In this document: piece by piece, positions 28,599-35,911 of the stretch
How positions within the stretch are numbered: the stretch's first letter is position 1
How the letters are laid out: each line of letters opens with the position of its first letter
DNA from: a virus
IMG/VR virus record: IMGVR_UViG_3300035698_008965
Location: 1-42,256 of that record
Length of the DNA stretch: 42,256 nucleotides
Reading direction: 5' to 3' (one strand)
Position numbers and translations under genes: made by a program
The notes under the pieces: generated by a model
Databases searched by the model: none
What the model saw: only the letters and a program-made list of their open reading frames with translations
What the model was told of the DNA's origin: nothing

Positions 28599-28901
28599 CT
28601 AATTTCTCCCCTCAGTTTCTTCTACATTATTATCTAAATTAAATTCATCATTAAGTGAATTCATTGCGGATTTAATTTCAGCGAATATCGATCCAGATTC
28701 ATCATCAGATTCAAATGAACCCAATGTATCAATATCCTTCATTTTCATATATGCTGATTTCATTGAATTAAAACTTGCTATAAAAAATCCATAATTTGTT
28801 TCATTTTCATCTTCTAATTTTTCTAATTTTTTGAAAAGATTGTATATTATAAAAACACACACACTTAATACAATTCCTAAAATTACTATCGTTGCTACCA
28901 T
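28599..28901 (-). CDS. Small single-pass membrane protein
   Basis: This 100-residue protein has an N-terminal membrane helix (about residues 2-22, VATIVILGIVLSVCVFIIYN) followed by a Lys/Glu-rich cytoplasmic or periplasmic helical tail. It lacks recognisable motifs. It lies between the HD hydrolase and the sigma factor in a tight operon. Possibilities include a membrane regulator or lysis-accessory protein; neither can be shown. Confidence 0.6.
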   Translation of the reverse strand: MVATIVILGIVLSVCVFIIYNLFKKLEKLEDENETNYGFFIASFNSMKSAYMKMKDIDTLGSFESDDESGSIFAEIKSAMNSLNDEFNLDNNVEETEGRN

Positions 28902-28910
28902 ATTATATTT

Positions 28911-29672
28911 TTAATCCGTTTTAAATATACTATCAAAATCTAATTTCGATTCCATTTTGATCGAACTTAGCTTTTCTTTTTTAGATGGACGACCACCTGT
29001 TGATTTAGGTAATGCTACCCCACTCCCACGTCTCCATCGGTCATTTTCATATCTTGCCGCCATAATGTCAGCCTGATGCATTATAAACGGTAATGATGTC
29101 TTTAAATAATTGTTTTTATTATATGATATAAAGTATTGCTTATTAGATTCATCATACAACCCATCTGTTAGTTTGATCCCAAGATACTCTACCTCTGAAA
29201 TCTTAATACCAAAATGATTCAACATCCAAAAAGTACGATCATTTAAATTCATGTAATGCATACTAGGATTTGTGGTATATATTTTACCTTGATTCTCAAC
29301 ATGCCATTGGGAATCATTAGGTATGTACCAATTTTCAGTTTCATTACCAATCTTACCTAAATCATGGTGAAGTGCTGTAAAGATTAATGTTTCAGTATCA
29401 AAATCACCAATCTCCATTTCGGAATCTTCATAAAGTTTCATTACGTTTACTGCATTACGTGTAACACGTAATACATGATCTATATAACCACCAGCGAAGG
29501 CATTATGAAAAAAATCAGTTGAAGATGCAGGTGTTAGTAAGATTCTCTCTTCCAGTACATCATACATATTATTCAAAGCAATTAACCGATCACCTTTAAA
29601 AGTATTGGATATAATCTCTCTTAAAAGTTTATAATTACTTGTAATTTCATTTTCATCTAAGATATGAATCAT
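28911..29672 (-). CDS. HD-domain phosphohydrolase
   Basis: The 253-residue protein has a classic HD metal-binding set: H70 in GGYIDHVLRV, the HHDLGK motif near residues 104-109, and a distal aspartate in MHQAD near residue 205. HD hydrolases cleave phosphate esters of nucleotides, for example (d)NTPs or signalling nucleotides; the substrate cannot be told here. The C-terminus is basic (RRGSGVALPKSTGGRPSKKE). The start overlaps the groES stop by four bases (ATGA), so the two are coupled. Confidence 0.85.
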   Translation of the reverse strand: MIHILDENEITSNYKLLREIISNTFKGDRLIALNNMYDVLEERILLTPASSTDFFHNAFAGGYIDHVLRVTRNAVNVMKLYEDSEMEIGDFDTETLIFTALHHDLGKIGNETENWYIPNDSQWHVENQGKIYTTNPSMHYMNLNDRTFWMLNHFGIKISEVEYLGIKLTDGLYDESNKQYFISYNKNNYLKTSLPFIMHQADIMAARYENDRWRRGSGVALPKSTGGRPSKKEKLSSIKMESKLDFDSIFKTD

Positions 29673-29983
29673 ATTTCTATATTATATATTGGGGTTACTA
29701 TTGATAAAATATCACCTTCACGGTATATCTGATATGATTTATCACCGTTTTTATGCTTAACGCCTGTACCTTGTAGCAGTACCGTATCACCCGCTTTTAC
29801 AGTCATTTGTATTCTATCACCAGTTTGAGTAAATAATCCATCTCCTGTTATTAAAACAATACCCATCATAGTATCATCAAGGCCCGCTGGTTTTAATAAT
29901 CCACCTGCTGTTTTCTCTTCTTTGTTTTTGATTATATCGACAACAACCCTATCACCTAATGGTTTTTCGTATCTGTATTCCAT
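29669..29983 (-). CDS. groES: GroES-like co-chaperonin
   Basis: This 104-residue protein fits the Cpn10 family, near the usual length of ~95-100. The N-terminus reads PLGDRVVVDIIKNKEEKTAG, followed by the mobile-loop GGLLKPAG that contacts GroEL, then GIVLITGDG, VKAGDTVLL and a final EGDILSIV strand. It would cap host GroEL, as T4 gp31 does for capsid protein folding. A TTCGTATATTG promoter-like element lies 23 bases upstream of the ATG and starts the run groES, HD hydrolase, membrane protein, sigma factor. Confidence 0.96.
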   Translation of the reverse strand: MEYRYEKPLGDRVVVDIIKNKEEKTAGGLLKPAGLDDTMMGIVLITGDGLFTQTGDRIQMTVKAGDTVLLQGTGVKHKNGDKSYQIYREGDILSIVTPIYNIEI

Positions 29984-30006
29984 AGTTTTTTTATTATTAT
30001 TTTATG

Positions 30007-30017
30007 CAATATACGAA
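30007..30017 (-). promoter_or_regulatory. TTCGTATATTG element (candidate promoter)
   Basis: This minus-strand element lies 23 bases upstream of the groES ATG. The same 11-mer occurs before tRNA-Met and before the large candidate RNA. Confidence 0.5.
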
Positions 30018-30044
30018 ATATTTTACGATTAAACAAATTATAAG

Positions 30045-30959
30045 CTACTTTCTTTTTCTTTTTCTTATTGAAGTTTTATCAGAATTGATAAGTTTCGTTT
30101 TCTGTGGAACAATATCGACCTTAGTATTATCCTCATTATTACTAACATAGGATACATATTTGTTTAGTGCTATAACCATAGCAATTGCTAATGGGTCAAA
30201 TACAATTACAATTAATAATGTAAACCAATTCACAACCTCATTCATAGGTTTTCCTGTTAGTTCTGTTAAGTATAATAATGGTCCTAACTCAGATGAGATA
30301 GTACTTTCTGATTTTACAGACATAATCCGTAGCTCATATTTTGTAATAGAATCATTTAATGTATTGATCTTATCTGATAACTTATCGTAATTTATTTGAG
30401 AAACATTAAGTTGTGTATTCAACACCGAGCGGGTTGCACTTGATGTAGTTGTTATTATTTTACCAGTGTCATCATCTTTATATTGAATAACGTTGTTAGA
30501 CAGTCCTTTTGTCAACTCATTTATCGAATTGGATATATTGTTCCGATCAATTGTATATCTGTTTGATTCAGTGATGAACCGATCTTTCTTAGTTTCTAAC
30601 AACTCAACCTTATTATTGAATATATCCATTTCAAATGCAGTCGACTGATAAGCTGATGTCAAAAATCCATAAACTCCAGCTGATGTTATTAACATTAATA
30701 TAACAACCCCTAATGTCAAATAAGTCTTTAAAAATACCCCTATCCGTTTCCAATGATTATGTAGGTAACTTGCAATTACCAACTTTGAGAATTCTAAGGT
30801 TGATGCCATAATAATAACTTCAATCTGAGATCCAGCGAACAATGAACTAAGACCGTAAACAGAATAATATGCAGCTGTGAATGATAATCCAAATGTAGAT
30901 AATACCATCAGAATTATAAAAAGTGTACTTTTTTTAAAAATAGTTTTCCAAAACACCAT
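30045..30959 (-). CDS. Four-helix membrane protein with coiled-coil insertion
   Basis: The 304-residue protein has hydrophobic segments at about residues 11-32, 43-63, 73-96 and 240-265. Between the third and fourth lies a ~130-residue charged coiled-coil domain (e.g. DIFNNKVELLETKKDRFITE). A final tail is strongly basic (SIRKRKRK). The architecture resembles membrane-anchored proteins common in large T4-like phages but has no assigned function. The N-terminus faces the cytoplasm by the positive-inside rule. Genes on either side do not overlap, so it may be separately expressed. Confidence 0.6.
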   Translation of the reverse strand: MVFWKTIFKKSTLFIILMVLSTFGLSFTAAYYSVYGLSSLFAGSQIEVIIMASTLEFSKLVIASYLHNHWKRIGVFLKTYLTLGVVILMLITSAGVYGFLTSAYQSTAFEMDIFNNKVELLETKKDRFITESNRYTIDRNNISNSINELTKGLSNNVIQYKDDDTGKIITTTSSATRSVLNTQLNVSQINYDKLSDKINTLNDSITKYELRIMSVKSESTISSELGPLLYLTELTGKPMNEVVNWFTLLIVIVFDPLAIAMVIALNKYVSYVSNNEDNTKVDIVPQKTKLINSDKTSIRKRKRK

Positions 30960-31171
30960 GTAATTAACTTTTTAAATTGTAGTTATAATAAATACTTATG
31001 AGCTTGATTCAATTCTTTTTTACTTATTCATGTTTGATCTTTAGATTAACCATGTATATATAAGTACAAACTAATAAGTTATTCTTTAATATCAGATTGA
31101 CAATAATTAAAATCCTATTAATTAAGGGATAAGAAAAAAATAAGTATCATCATAAGAGGTTTCGGGAATAC
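30960..31171. other. Non-coding spacer
   Basis: Between the membrane-protein gene and the terminator there is about 210 bases of AT-rich sequence without a supportable frame. It holds an AATAAATACTTATG stretch 30 bases before the gene at 30959 and a TATAAGTACA stretch near 31059, both weak relatives of the candidate late promoter. Confidence 0.4.
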
Positions 31172-31191
31172 TATATCTAATTAGTAGATAT

Positions 31192-31216
31192 AAAAAAACA
31201 CCCAAACTGGGTGTTT
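31192..31216 (-). terminator. Intrinsic terminator closing the small-gene operon
   Basis: On the minus strand AAACACCC and GGGTGTTT form a perfect 8-bp stem with a 5-base loop, followed by a run of seven T. It lies directly after the stop codon at 31220. A second hairpin (8-bp stem, 31172-31192) lies just beyond it. Confidence 0.9.
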
Positions 31217-31219
31217 AAA

Positions 31220-31447
31220 TTAATCAAATATTAAAATTTCATCAATTGGGTATGAATGAAGATTACCCCTAACCATAATCACAGGTTTCCAACCAGGCAC
31301 CTTGAAACTGCATTCTCTAACAATAGATACATATTTGATAACATCAGTCCATTTGGAAACTCCATATACGTTTCTTTTGAATTTACACCCAATCAACTCA
31401 TCCATATCACTGATCGTAGATTTACTGAACTCATTCAACTCATTCAT
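31220..31447 (-). CDS. Small hypothetical protein
   Basis: This is a 75-residue protein with no recognised family. The sequence alternates strands and has an aromatic/basic core (FKRNVYGVSKWTDVIKYVSI, then VPGWKPVIMVRGN), which suggests a small beta-barrel such as an SH3-like or OB-like fold. It is the last gene before a strong terminator and follows the gene at 31461-31775 by 13 bases. Confidence 0.6.
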   Translation of the reverse strand: MNELNEFSKSTISDMDELIGCKFKRNVYGVSKWTDVIKYVSIVRECSFKVPGWKPVIMVRGNLHSYPIDEILIFD

Positions 31448-31460
31448 ATTTATTTTTCAT

Positions 31461-31775
31461 TTAACTCGTTTTACAACTATCAGTTACCCATTCCATTTTT
31501 TTAACTAATTCAGGTTTTTTAAGGCCCGCTGAGGTATATTTGTTTATTAATTTAAACAACTTCCTTTCAAACTCAGATGATATATCAATATCATTATCTG
31601 GATGATCATACATTTCAACCCCCAATCTATCAACTAATCGATTCATCCGTTTTAGTTGATCTTGATTCATTGTATGTTCGTGTCTCTCAATTTTCTCAGA
31701 AAATGCAACCGAAATTAATGCCACATCTTGGTAATGAAGTTCAGTTTCAAACTTCTCGTTTATAGTAAATCCCAT
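31461..31775 (-). CDS. Small hypothetical protein
   Basis: The preferred ATG at 31775 gives 104 residues beginning MGFTINEKFETEL; the frame extends 6 codons further only with a TTG. The protein is helical and charged (ERHEHTMNQDQLKRMNRLVD) and not recognised. It is transcribed away from the plus-strand gene at 31925, with which it shares a 149-base divergent spacer. Confidence 0.6.
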   Translation of the reverse strand: MGFTINEKFETELHYQDVALISVAFSEKIERHEHTMNQDQLKRMNRLVDRLGVEMYDHPDNDIDISSEFERKLFKLINKYTSAGLKKPELVKKMEWVTDSCKTS

Positions 31776-31924
31776 ATTTTTTATTTTAATCAAAAGTAAT
31801 CATTTAATTTGGAGACACCAAACTTTCTACATTAAATTTATGTTAAGTTTATTCGGTAACTTAGATTATTGAATATATATATAGTGAGCAGAACAAGTTA
31901 CCATCTATGTGGGCAGGGGGATAT

Positions 31925-32431
31925 ATGCTAAGAATAATAATGAGTTTAGTAATATTAGTTTTGATGGGATTTAACGTAAATGCTCAAAATAAAGTGATTG
32001 ATCCCTATAAAGAACGACGTGGTCGAATAGGTGATCATCAGGTATTTAAAACGGGATTAGATACCTACGATCAAAAAAGTGGTCTTAAAGTGGATATTAT
32101 ATTCCCACAGACTGTAGTTCTTTTTGCACTTATTGAATCAGATGGATCGCATTATTTACCATTGCCCCCTGAAATGGAATGTGAGTTATTTGGTGAATTT
32201 TGGTGGACTGGTAATATTCATAGACATGGTTATTGTAAGATTGAAATTAATCTAAACAATGAACGGTTTTTAATATGCACTCAAAAAGAATGCTTTATAT
32301 TAGAAATTTCGAAACCAGAAGAAAGTGTAACTAGGCGTATCGTTTATAAGTTCACATATAGGGATACTAAACTTGTATGGGATGATGAAAAACGAAAGTT
32401 AGTTAATGTATTACATAAAGCTAGCTTTTAA
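31925..32431 (+). CDS. Secreted/periplasmic protein, the only plus-strand gene
   Basis: The ATG at 31925 follows a GGGGG ribosome-binding sequence and opens a clear signal peptide: MLRIIMSLVILVLMGFNVNA with a likely cleavage before QN. The mature ~147-residue protein has strands and two Cys clusters (MECEL, GYCKIE, ICTQKECF) that could form disulphides in the periplasm. The family is not recognised. Being oriented against all neighbours, having its own terminator and encoding an exported product, it looks like an independently acquired cargo (moron-like) gene that may alter the host envelope. That role is inference. Confidence 0.75.
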   Translation: MLRIIMSLVILVLMGFNVNAQNKVIDPYKERRGRIGDHQVFKTGLDTYDQKSGLKVDIIFPQTVVLFALIESDGSHYLPLPPEMECELFGEFWWTGNIHRHGYCKIEINLNNERFLICTQKECFILEISKPEESVTRRIVYKFTYRDTKLVWDDEKRKLVNVLHKASF

Positions 32432-32436
32432 CGAAT

Positions 32437-32463
32437 AACAGTGGGATTATTCCCCCTGTTTTA
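32437..32463 (+). terminator. Convergent hairpin terminator
   Basis: AACAG and CTGTT plus GGG and CCC form a stem with a 6-base ATTATT loop, followed by TTTATT on the plus strand. The hairpin also overlaps the 3' end of the minus gene 32447-32680, so it may stop both transcripts. Confidence 0.65.
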
Positions 32464-32680
32464 TTACAACAGGTAGATACTTATTTACATAAGATATTTC
32501 TTTAAACTCAATCTCTTCAATTTTCCTACATAAATAATAATACCCATCCTTCTTAAACACACTATCGCATTTATTTGCAACCTTCCAGTATGCAAGTATT
32601 GGTTTATTATTAATTTTAATTCGTCTGATGATACTATATAAGTTGTCGTTTATACTTATCATTTGATTTATATTATTCAT
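32447..32680 (-). CDS. Small hypothetical protein
   Basis: This 77-residue protein is basic in its N-terminal half (SIIRRIKINNKPILAYWKVA), then has CDSVFKKDGYYYLCRKIEEI with two Cys. It is not recognised. It starts one base after the stop of the preceding gene, suggesting coupling. Confidence 0.6.
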   Translation of the reverse strand: MNNINQMISINDNLYSIIRRIKINNKPILAYWKVANKCDSVFKKDGYYYLCRKIEEIEFKEISYVNKYLPVVIKQGE

Positions 32681-32681
32681 A

Positions 32682-33056
32682 TTAGTTTACAGATATTGAA
32701 TTTACTACACCAATTATTTTATAGGTTACTTTACATTTAGAGTTAGCGGTATCAATGGATTGTAATTTTAATATAATACCATTCATAAATATTCTACTCG
32801 CGACAACATCGATTGAACTTTTATTAGTGCCAAATATTACTATTTCATTTTTATTTTCAGTAACACCGATTGATTCTTCACTATCTAAAAATTCACTATC
32901 ATCATCAACTTCATCATCAAACTTATCATCATACATGATTTTATTACCATCAGGATCACAATATAAATCATACATATACGATATTTTATCTTCATTAGAT
33001 AATGTCGAAAATATATCGATTTCATCATCATCCCACCAATCACTTACATCATTCAT
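32682..33056 (-). CDS. Small acidic hypothetical protein
   Basis: The 124-residue protein has a very acidic N-terminal half (DDDEIDIFSTLSNEDKISYM, then DDKFDDEVDDDSEF) and a beta-rich C-terminal half (NEIVIFGTNKSSIDVVASRI). Such acidic tails are seen in DNA-mimic and protein-binding phage factors, but nothing specific is recognised. It lies 7 bases after the gene at 33064-33702. Confidence 0.6.
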   Translation of the reverse strand: MNDVSDWWDDDEIDIFSTLSNEDKISYMYDLYCDPDGNKIMYDDKFDDEVDDDSEFLDSEESIGVTENKNEIVIFGTNKSSIDVVASRIFMNGIILKLQSIDTANSKCKVTYKIIGVVNSISVN

Positions 33057-33063
33057 ATCTCTC

Positions 33064-33702
33064 CTATCTATATTTTTTATATAACTCGTTTAGGTATAAC
33101 ATCACATCATTATTTAATTGATAATGATGAACAATATAATATCGCATTAAATTGCCCACAAATGCTATTTCCGTTTCAGACATCCCTACTTTCATCGGCA
33201 TATCAAATACTTTTGAATGCATTCTAATGGATAATTTCTCTAATAACTTCCATGTATTTGATGTACCAGTGATAATATACCCATTATCCCCTCTACTGAA
33301 AAGAATATTAGATAATATGTCATTAGATGTTATGTTAAAGTAATCATCTAATAATGGTTCTTCAACTACATTATGTACGGTGGTATCACAAACTTCATTT
33401 ACATAAGTAATAATGCTGTTACTCTTGGTTACTAAATCCCAATCGAAAGACTTTGGTTCTGGCAGTAGAGATAAAGTTGTTAGATGATCTTTATTATTTG
33501 ATTTTATTTCATCTATAACTGAGTTAAAGTCTGCATCTGTATTATATATGGATTGAAATAGTGGGTTCGTTTTATCTATCTCCCCCATATCGACCTCATA
33601 TTCATCCTGCCAACTCCGATCACTGTACCAGTTTCGGGGCAATTCATCCACTGCTGATTTAAAATAAGTTTCTTTATTTTTTTGTGTTTCTTCATCTTCC
33701 AT
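33064..33702 (-). CDS. Hypothetical protein
   Basis: The 212-residue protein is acidic and mainly helical, with a C-terminal segment AFVGNLMRYYIVHHYQLNND and a central WKLLEKLSIRMHSKVF. No known motif is visible. A candidate late-promoter element lies 8 bases before its ATG. The gene heads a short run of unrecognised genes that ends at the convergent hairpin. Confidence 0.6.
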   Translation of the reverse strand: MEDEETQKNKETYFKSAVDELPRNWYSDRSWQDEYEVDMGEIDKTNPLFQSIYNTDADFNSVIDEIKSNNKDHLTTLSLLPEPKSFDWDLVTKSNSIITYVNEVCDTTVHNVVEEPLLDDYFNITSNDILSNILFSRGDNGYIITGTSNTWKLLEKLSIRMHSKVFDMPMKVGMSETEIAFVGNLMRYYIVHHYQLNNDVMLYLNELYKKYR

Positions 33703-33710
33703 ACCTCATC

Positions 33711-33719
33711 TATAAATAT
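33711..33719 (-). promoter_or_regulatory. ATATTTATA element (candidate late promoter)
   Basis: This lies 8 bases before the ATG at 33702 and reads CATATTTATAGATGAGG on the minus strand, so a ribosome-binding GAGG follows immediately. Confidence 0.35.
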
Positions 33720-33725
33720 GTGAAA

Positions 33726-34022
33726 CTATCTAAATCTTCTTTTCAATAATCTTTTTTCTATTTTCATTGCTTTTTTCGCATCGGATGCTAAATCCATTTT
33801 ATTTGGGTGAGTTCGTTGTATGTTCTGATCGATTTTAATAATATCATACACAGCATGCCAAGCGGCAAATACTTTGGTCTGATTGGGTATGAAATATGCT
33901 TTCATTAGTTTACCGTTATCATCAGATACAAAGTATTTGCCGTTATTATCAGCAGCAGTTTTAGCTGTAGGATATTCCGACTTAACAAATTTCTTTATTT
34001 TATCAAATGTTGGGCTTTTCAT
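33726..34022 (-). CDS. Small basic hypothetical protein
   Basis: The 98-residue protein has a mixed fold (FVSDDNGKLMKAYFIPN, then FAAWHAVYDIIKID) and a strongly basic C-terminal helix (AMKIEKRLLKRRFR), which could bind nucleic acid. No family is recognised. It starts one base after the preceding stop. Confidence 0.6.
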   Translation of the reverse strand: MKSPTFDKIKKFVKSEYPTAKTAADNNGKYFVSDDNGKLMKAYFIPNQTKVFAAWHAVYDIIKIDQNIQRTHPNKMDLASDAKKAMKIEKRLLKRRFR

Positions 34023-34023
34023 A

Positions 34024-34221
34024 TTAATTAATTACCTCAAGAATTTTAGTTGCAGTCACTGAGGAAACTTCATATTCCAACCCTGAACTTTTGAACAACT
34101 CATGTATCTTAACTTCTCCATCTGATACTGATACCGCATTAACTAAATATTGCTCTGTTACTTTTTTTGTTGTCTTACCGTTATCGGTAATTACTTTTAC
34201 TTTTACTGAATACCAATTCAT
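34024..34221 (-). CDS. DUF4494-like small protein
   Basis: The 65-residue protein (MNWYSVKVKVITDNGKTTKK, then VTEQYLVNAVSVSDGEVKIH) closely resembles the N-terminal signature of DUF4494 (MNW-x-x-VKV, KKVTE-x-YLV-A-S). That family is found mostly in Bacteroidetes and their phages. Typical members are longer, so this may be a shortened form. Function is unknown. The match is a useful pointer to a Bacteroidetes host. Confidence 0.75.
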   Translation of the reverse strand: MNWYSVKVKVITDNGKTTKKVTEQYLVNAVSVSDGEVKIHELFKSSGLEYEVSSVTATKILEVIN

Positions 34222-34222
34222 A

Positions 34223-34492
34223 TTATTTGTTATTTGTTATTTGTTTAAAATTTATATTAAATCTGAATTCTAATTCTTTTTCGGTTGATAATCCCAATGA
34301 TGGTGGTGTGATATTTGGTGGAGAATCAGATGAACAATCAATTACATGATAATGTTCTACGTATTCACCACGGGAATCACACATCATTCCAGCAGATAAT
34401 ATAATCAATTCTACTGGAAAATGTTCTGAGGTAAAGTGATGGACAGGTTTATTTCCTATCTTATGTTTCCAATGATCTTTTAAGTTCGACAT
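34223..34492 (-). CDS. Small hypothetical protein
   Basis: The ATG at 34492 gives an 89-residue protein starting MSNLKDHWKHKIGNK; a longer frame reaches 34531 but adds a Phe/Tyr-rich stretch of doubtful value. The product contains His and Cys residues (VEHYHVIDCSSD) but no recognised motif. It is the first gene transcribed below the large non-coding region and precedes the DUF4494-like gene by one base. Confidence 0.55.
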   Translation of the reverse strand: MSNLKDHWKHKIGNKPVHHFTSEHFPVELIILSAGMMCDSRGEYVEHYHVIDCSSDSPPNITPPSLGLSTEKELEFRFNINFKQITNNK

Positions 34493-34551
34493 GATGTAAT
34501 ATATGAAAAAATACTTGAATAAACAAGCCATTTGTGAATTATTAACAGAAC

Positions 34552-34662
34552 GTTAATAACGTATGTATTGAGAATTTAATTGGTAGGTTGAGATTAAACC
34601 TCTTATGTTATCACTTTTGTTACCGTGCCAATAAAGTGCGACCTCTATTGTTAATAACGTAT
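34552..34662. repeat. 13-bp direct repeat pair
   Basis: GTTAATAACGTAT occurs at 34552-34564 and again at 34650-34662, near the 3' end of the large candidate RNA. The core GTTAATAAC is itself nearly palindromic. Confidence 0.8.
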
Positions 34663-34886
34663 CCACATTCAACACGAATGTATGACAACATCACCGCCTT
34701 TTTTAATGAGTGGCTATACTCATATCATTATGGAACTACTCAACTTTCATCTTTCCTCTGACCTTGCGAGCCATTCATCACCGCGAAGTGATTAAGTGCA
34801 GAATTCAATCAATTCATTTCTGCCTTGCGAGCTTCTACGAACCTACATTCTCCTAAGAGTGTAGGATTAGGTGATTTGTTTTCCAT

Positions 34887-35029
34887 AACTGTTGAAGTCT
34901 TTGCTTTTTTCTATCTATATGATAGTAAGTGATGGATTTGAACCACCGACAATCTGCTTCTGAGGCAAATGCTCTACCAACTGAGCTAACTTACAAAGTT
35001 TAAATTCACGAAGGTGTGCTTCAACAGTT
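34887..35029 (-). repeat. 11-bp inverted repeat clasping the tRNA-like domain
   Basis: AACTGTTGAAG (34887-34897 on the plus strand) is the exact reverse complement of 35019-35029. The tRNA-like sequence at 34923-34995 lies entirely between the arms, so in RNA it would be presented at the end of a helix. Confidence 0.85.
34923..34995 (-). tRNA. tRNA-like domain, anticodon CAG (Leu by codon)
   Basis: D-arm GCTC/GAGC, anticodon stem TTTGC/GCAGA with loop CTCAGAA, and T-arm GGTGG/CCATC with loop TTCAAAT are all present. The anticodon CAG would read CUG (Leu). However, the variable loop is short (5 bases), unlike class II tRNA-Leu, and the first acceptor pair is T-T. It may be a tRNA mimic within the larger RNA rather than a working tRNA. 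Confidence 0.7.
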
Positions 35030-35663
35030 GCTTCATACCCTTTTGAGATACAAAATACAACACACCTCATACGTTTCGGATTGCAAATCCTACTGTGCGG
35101 TATTTTAAGATTACTACGAATTCTATACGAATCCTTTTACCTTTCATACTGAATGTTCGCCTTATCCCTAGCAAGGAATCAAACTCACACTCTACAACTT
35201 ATCCTATTCTAACTACATTGATTTAGTTTGTAATGGGGTAAGTTACTACACTTATTAGTTCTCACCGAATGGCTCTGAACGTATCCTTTCTCAAGGGCCC
35301 GATTACATCAACTTACTGCTATATCCACCATTTGGTAATGATGGCCTGATTTGAGTATCAGGTAAGATGTTGCTTGTTTAAATGAACTAACGAATTAGCG
35401 ATGAGATGTGATATATCACCTTTCAAAATCCTTACGGATTTCTATTCTTTATTAAACTATCAACTTATTGTCAGCCTGGCTGTTACACATCGATGATACT
35501 TTAATTGGATATCAAACTACCCAATATTATTAAACTCCCATTGGACAGTGGTAATACGTAGATTATCTTCAACCCCGATGCCAAATCGGTGCCTACTACC
35601 GAAGTAGGATTAATCATGTATTTAGTTTAATACTTTCAATACTTTCAAAGAACGATTTCTTTA

Positions 35664-35700
35664 CTTATTTAACACCCACAATATACGAAACTTAAATAAG
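35664..35700. repeat. 9-bp inverted repeat around promoter-like motif
   Basis: CTTATTTAA (35664-35672) and TTAAATAAG (35692-35700) flank the CAATATACGAA motif at 35679-35689. It could be an operator-like site or the 5' hairpin of the large RNA. Confidence 0.7.
35679..35689 (-). promoter_or_regulatory. TTCGTATATTG element upstream of large RNA
   Basis: This is an exact copy of the element preceding groES. It is placed at the 5' border of the large non-coding region. Confidence 0.5.
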
Positions 35701-35742
35701 ATATCCAAATTTAATATGTTAAATTAATGTTAAATCTTTTTG

Positions 35743-35815
35743 AGCGGGTGGATGGAACTGACCCACCTTCTTCTAACTGGAAGTTAAACGGGTATTCCCT
35801 TAACCCCTCACCCGC
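35743..35815 (-). tRNA. tRNA-Gly(TCC), copy 1
   Basis: There is a perfect 7-bp acceptor stem (GCGGGTG/CACCCGC), discriminator U, and anticodon loop CTTCCAG with anticodon TCC for GGA. The D-arm is GGG/CCC. Position 8 is A and the T-loop (GTCAGTT) is atypical. CCA is not encoded. An AATACTTATA element lies 42 bases upstream. Confidence 0.85.
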
Positions 35816-35856
35816 ATTTATAGTTTCCACAATCATTATCGTTTCAACCGTGCTAA

Positions 35857-35866
35857 TATAAGTATT
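35857..35866 (-). promoter_or_regulatory. AATACTTATA element (candidate late promoter)
   Basis: This is an exact motif match 42 bases upstream of tRNA-Gly, between the 20-bp direct repeats. Confidence 0.35.
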
Positions 35867-35911
35867 AAAATTAACTTAACAAAACTTTTGATGTTAAATT
35901 AATGTTAAATA

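Larger units (their letters stand above)
34562..35672 (-). ncRNA. Candidate very large structured RNA (ROOL/GOLLD-like)
   Basis: About 1.1 kb has no convincing gene but many hairpins on the minus strand. Examples are CTAC-TTCG-GTAG (a UUCG tetraloop, near 35605), CCGAT/ATCGG (35588-35574), ATCC-GTAA-GGAT (a GNRA-type loop, near 35435), CCTGAT/ATCAGG (near 35360), CCTACA/TGTAGG (34865-34842), GCAGAA/TTCTGC (34823-34798), ATCAC/GTGAT (near 34785) and ATGAGT/ACTCAT (near 34715). A promoter-like TTCGTATATTG lies just upstream. A tRNA-like domain sits in the middle, inside an 11-bp inverted repeat. Size, ornate hairpins, phage origin and tRNA-array location fit the ROOL and GOLLD classes, but class membership is unproved. 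Confidence 0.45.
35716..35910. repeat. 20-bp direct repeats flanking tRNA-Gly
   Basis: ATGTTAAATTAATGTTAAAT occurs exactly at 35716-35735 and 35891-35910, enclosing the tRNA-Gly and its leader. Each repeat itself contains two ATGTTAAAT units. Confidence 0.9.

Noticed and set aside
34809-34886. 25-codon open frame beginning MENKSPNPTLL
   Set aside because: It overlaps two strong hairpins of the candidate large RNA, has no convincing ribosome-binding site and shows no recognisable protein; it is probably incidental.
35080-35115. GGATTTGCAATCC hairpin resembling a Cys anticodon arm
   Set aside because: No acceptor, D-arm or T-arm accompanies it; it is better explained as a hairpin of the large RNA.
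35140-35240. Possible tRNA with T-loop-like TTTGATT near 35175
   Set aside because: The T-stem does not pair and there is no anticodon arm or acceptor stem.
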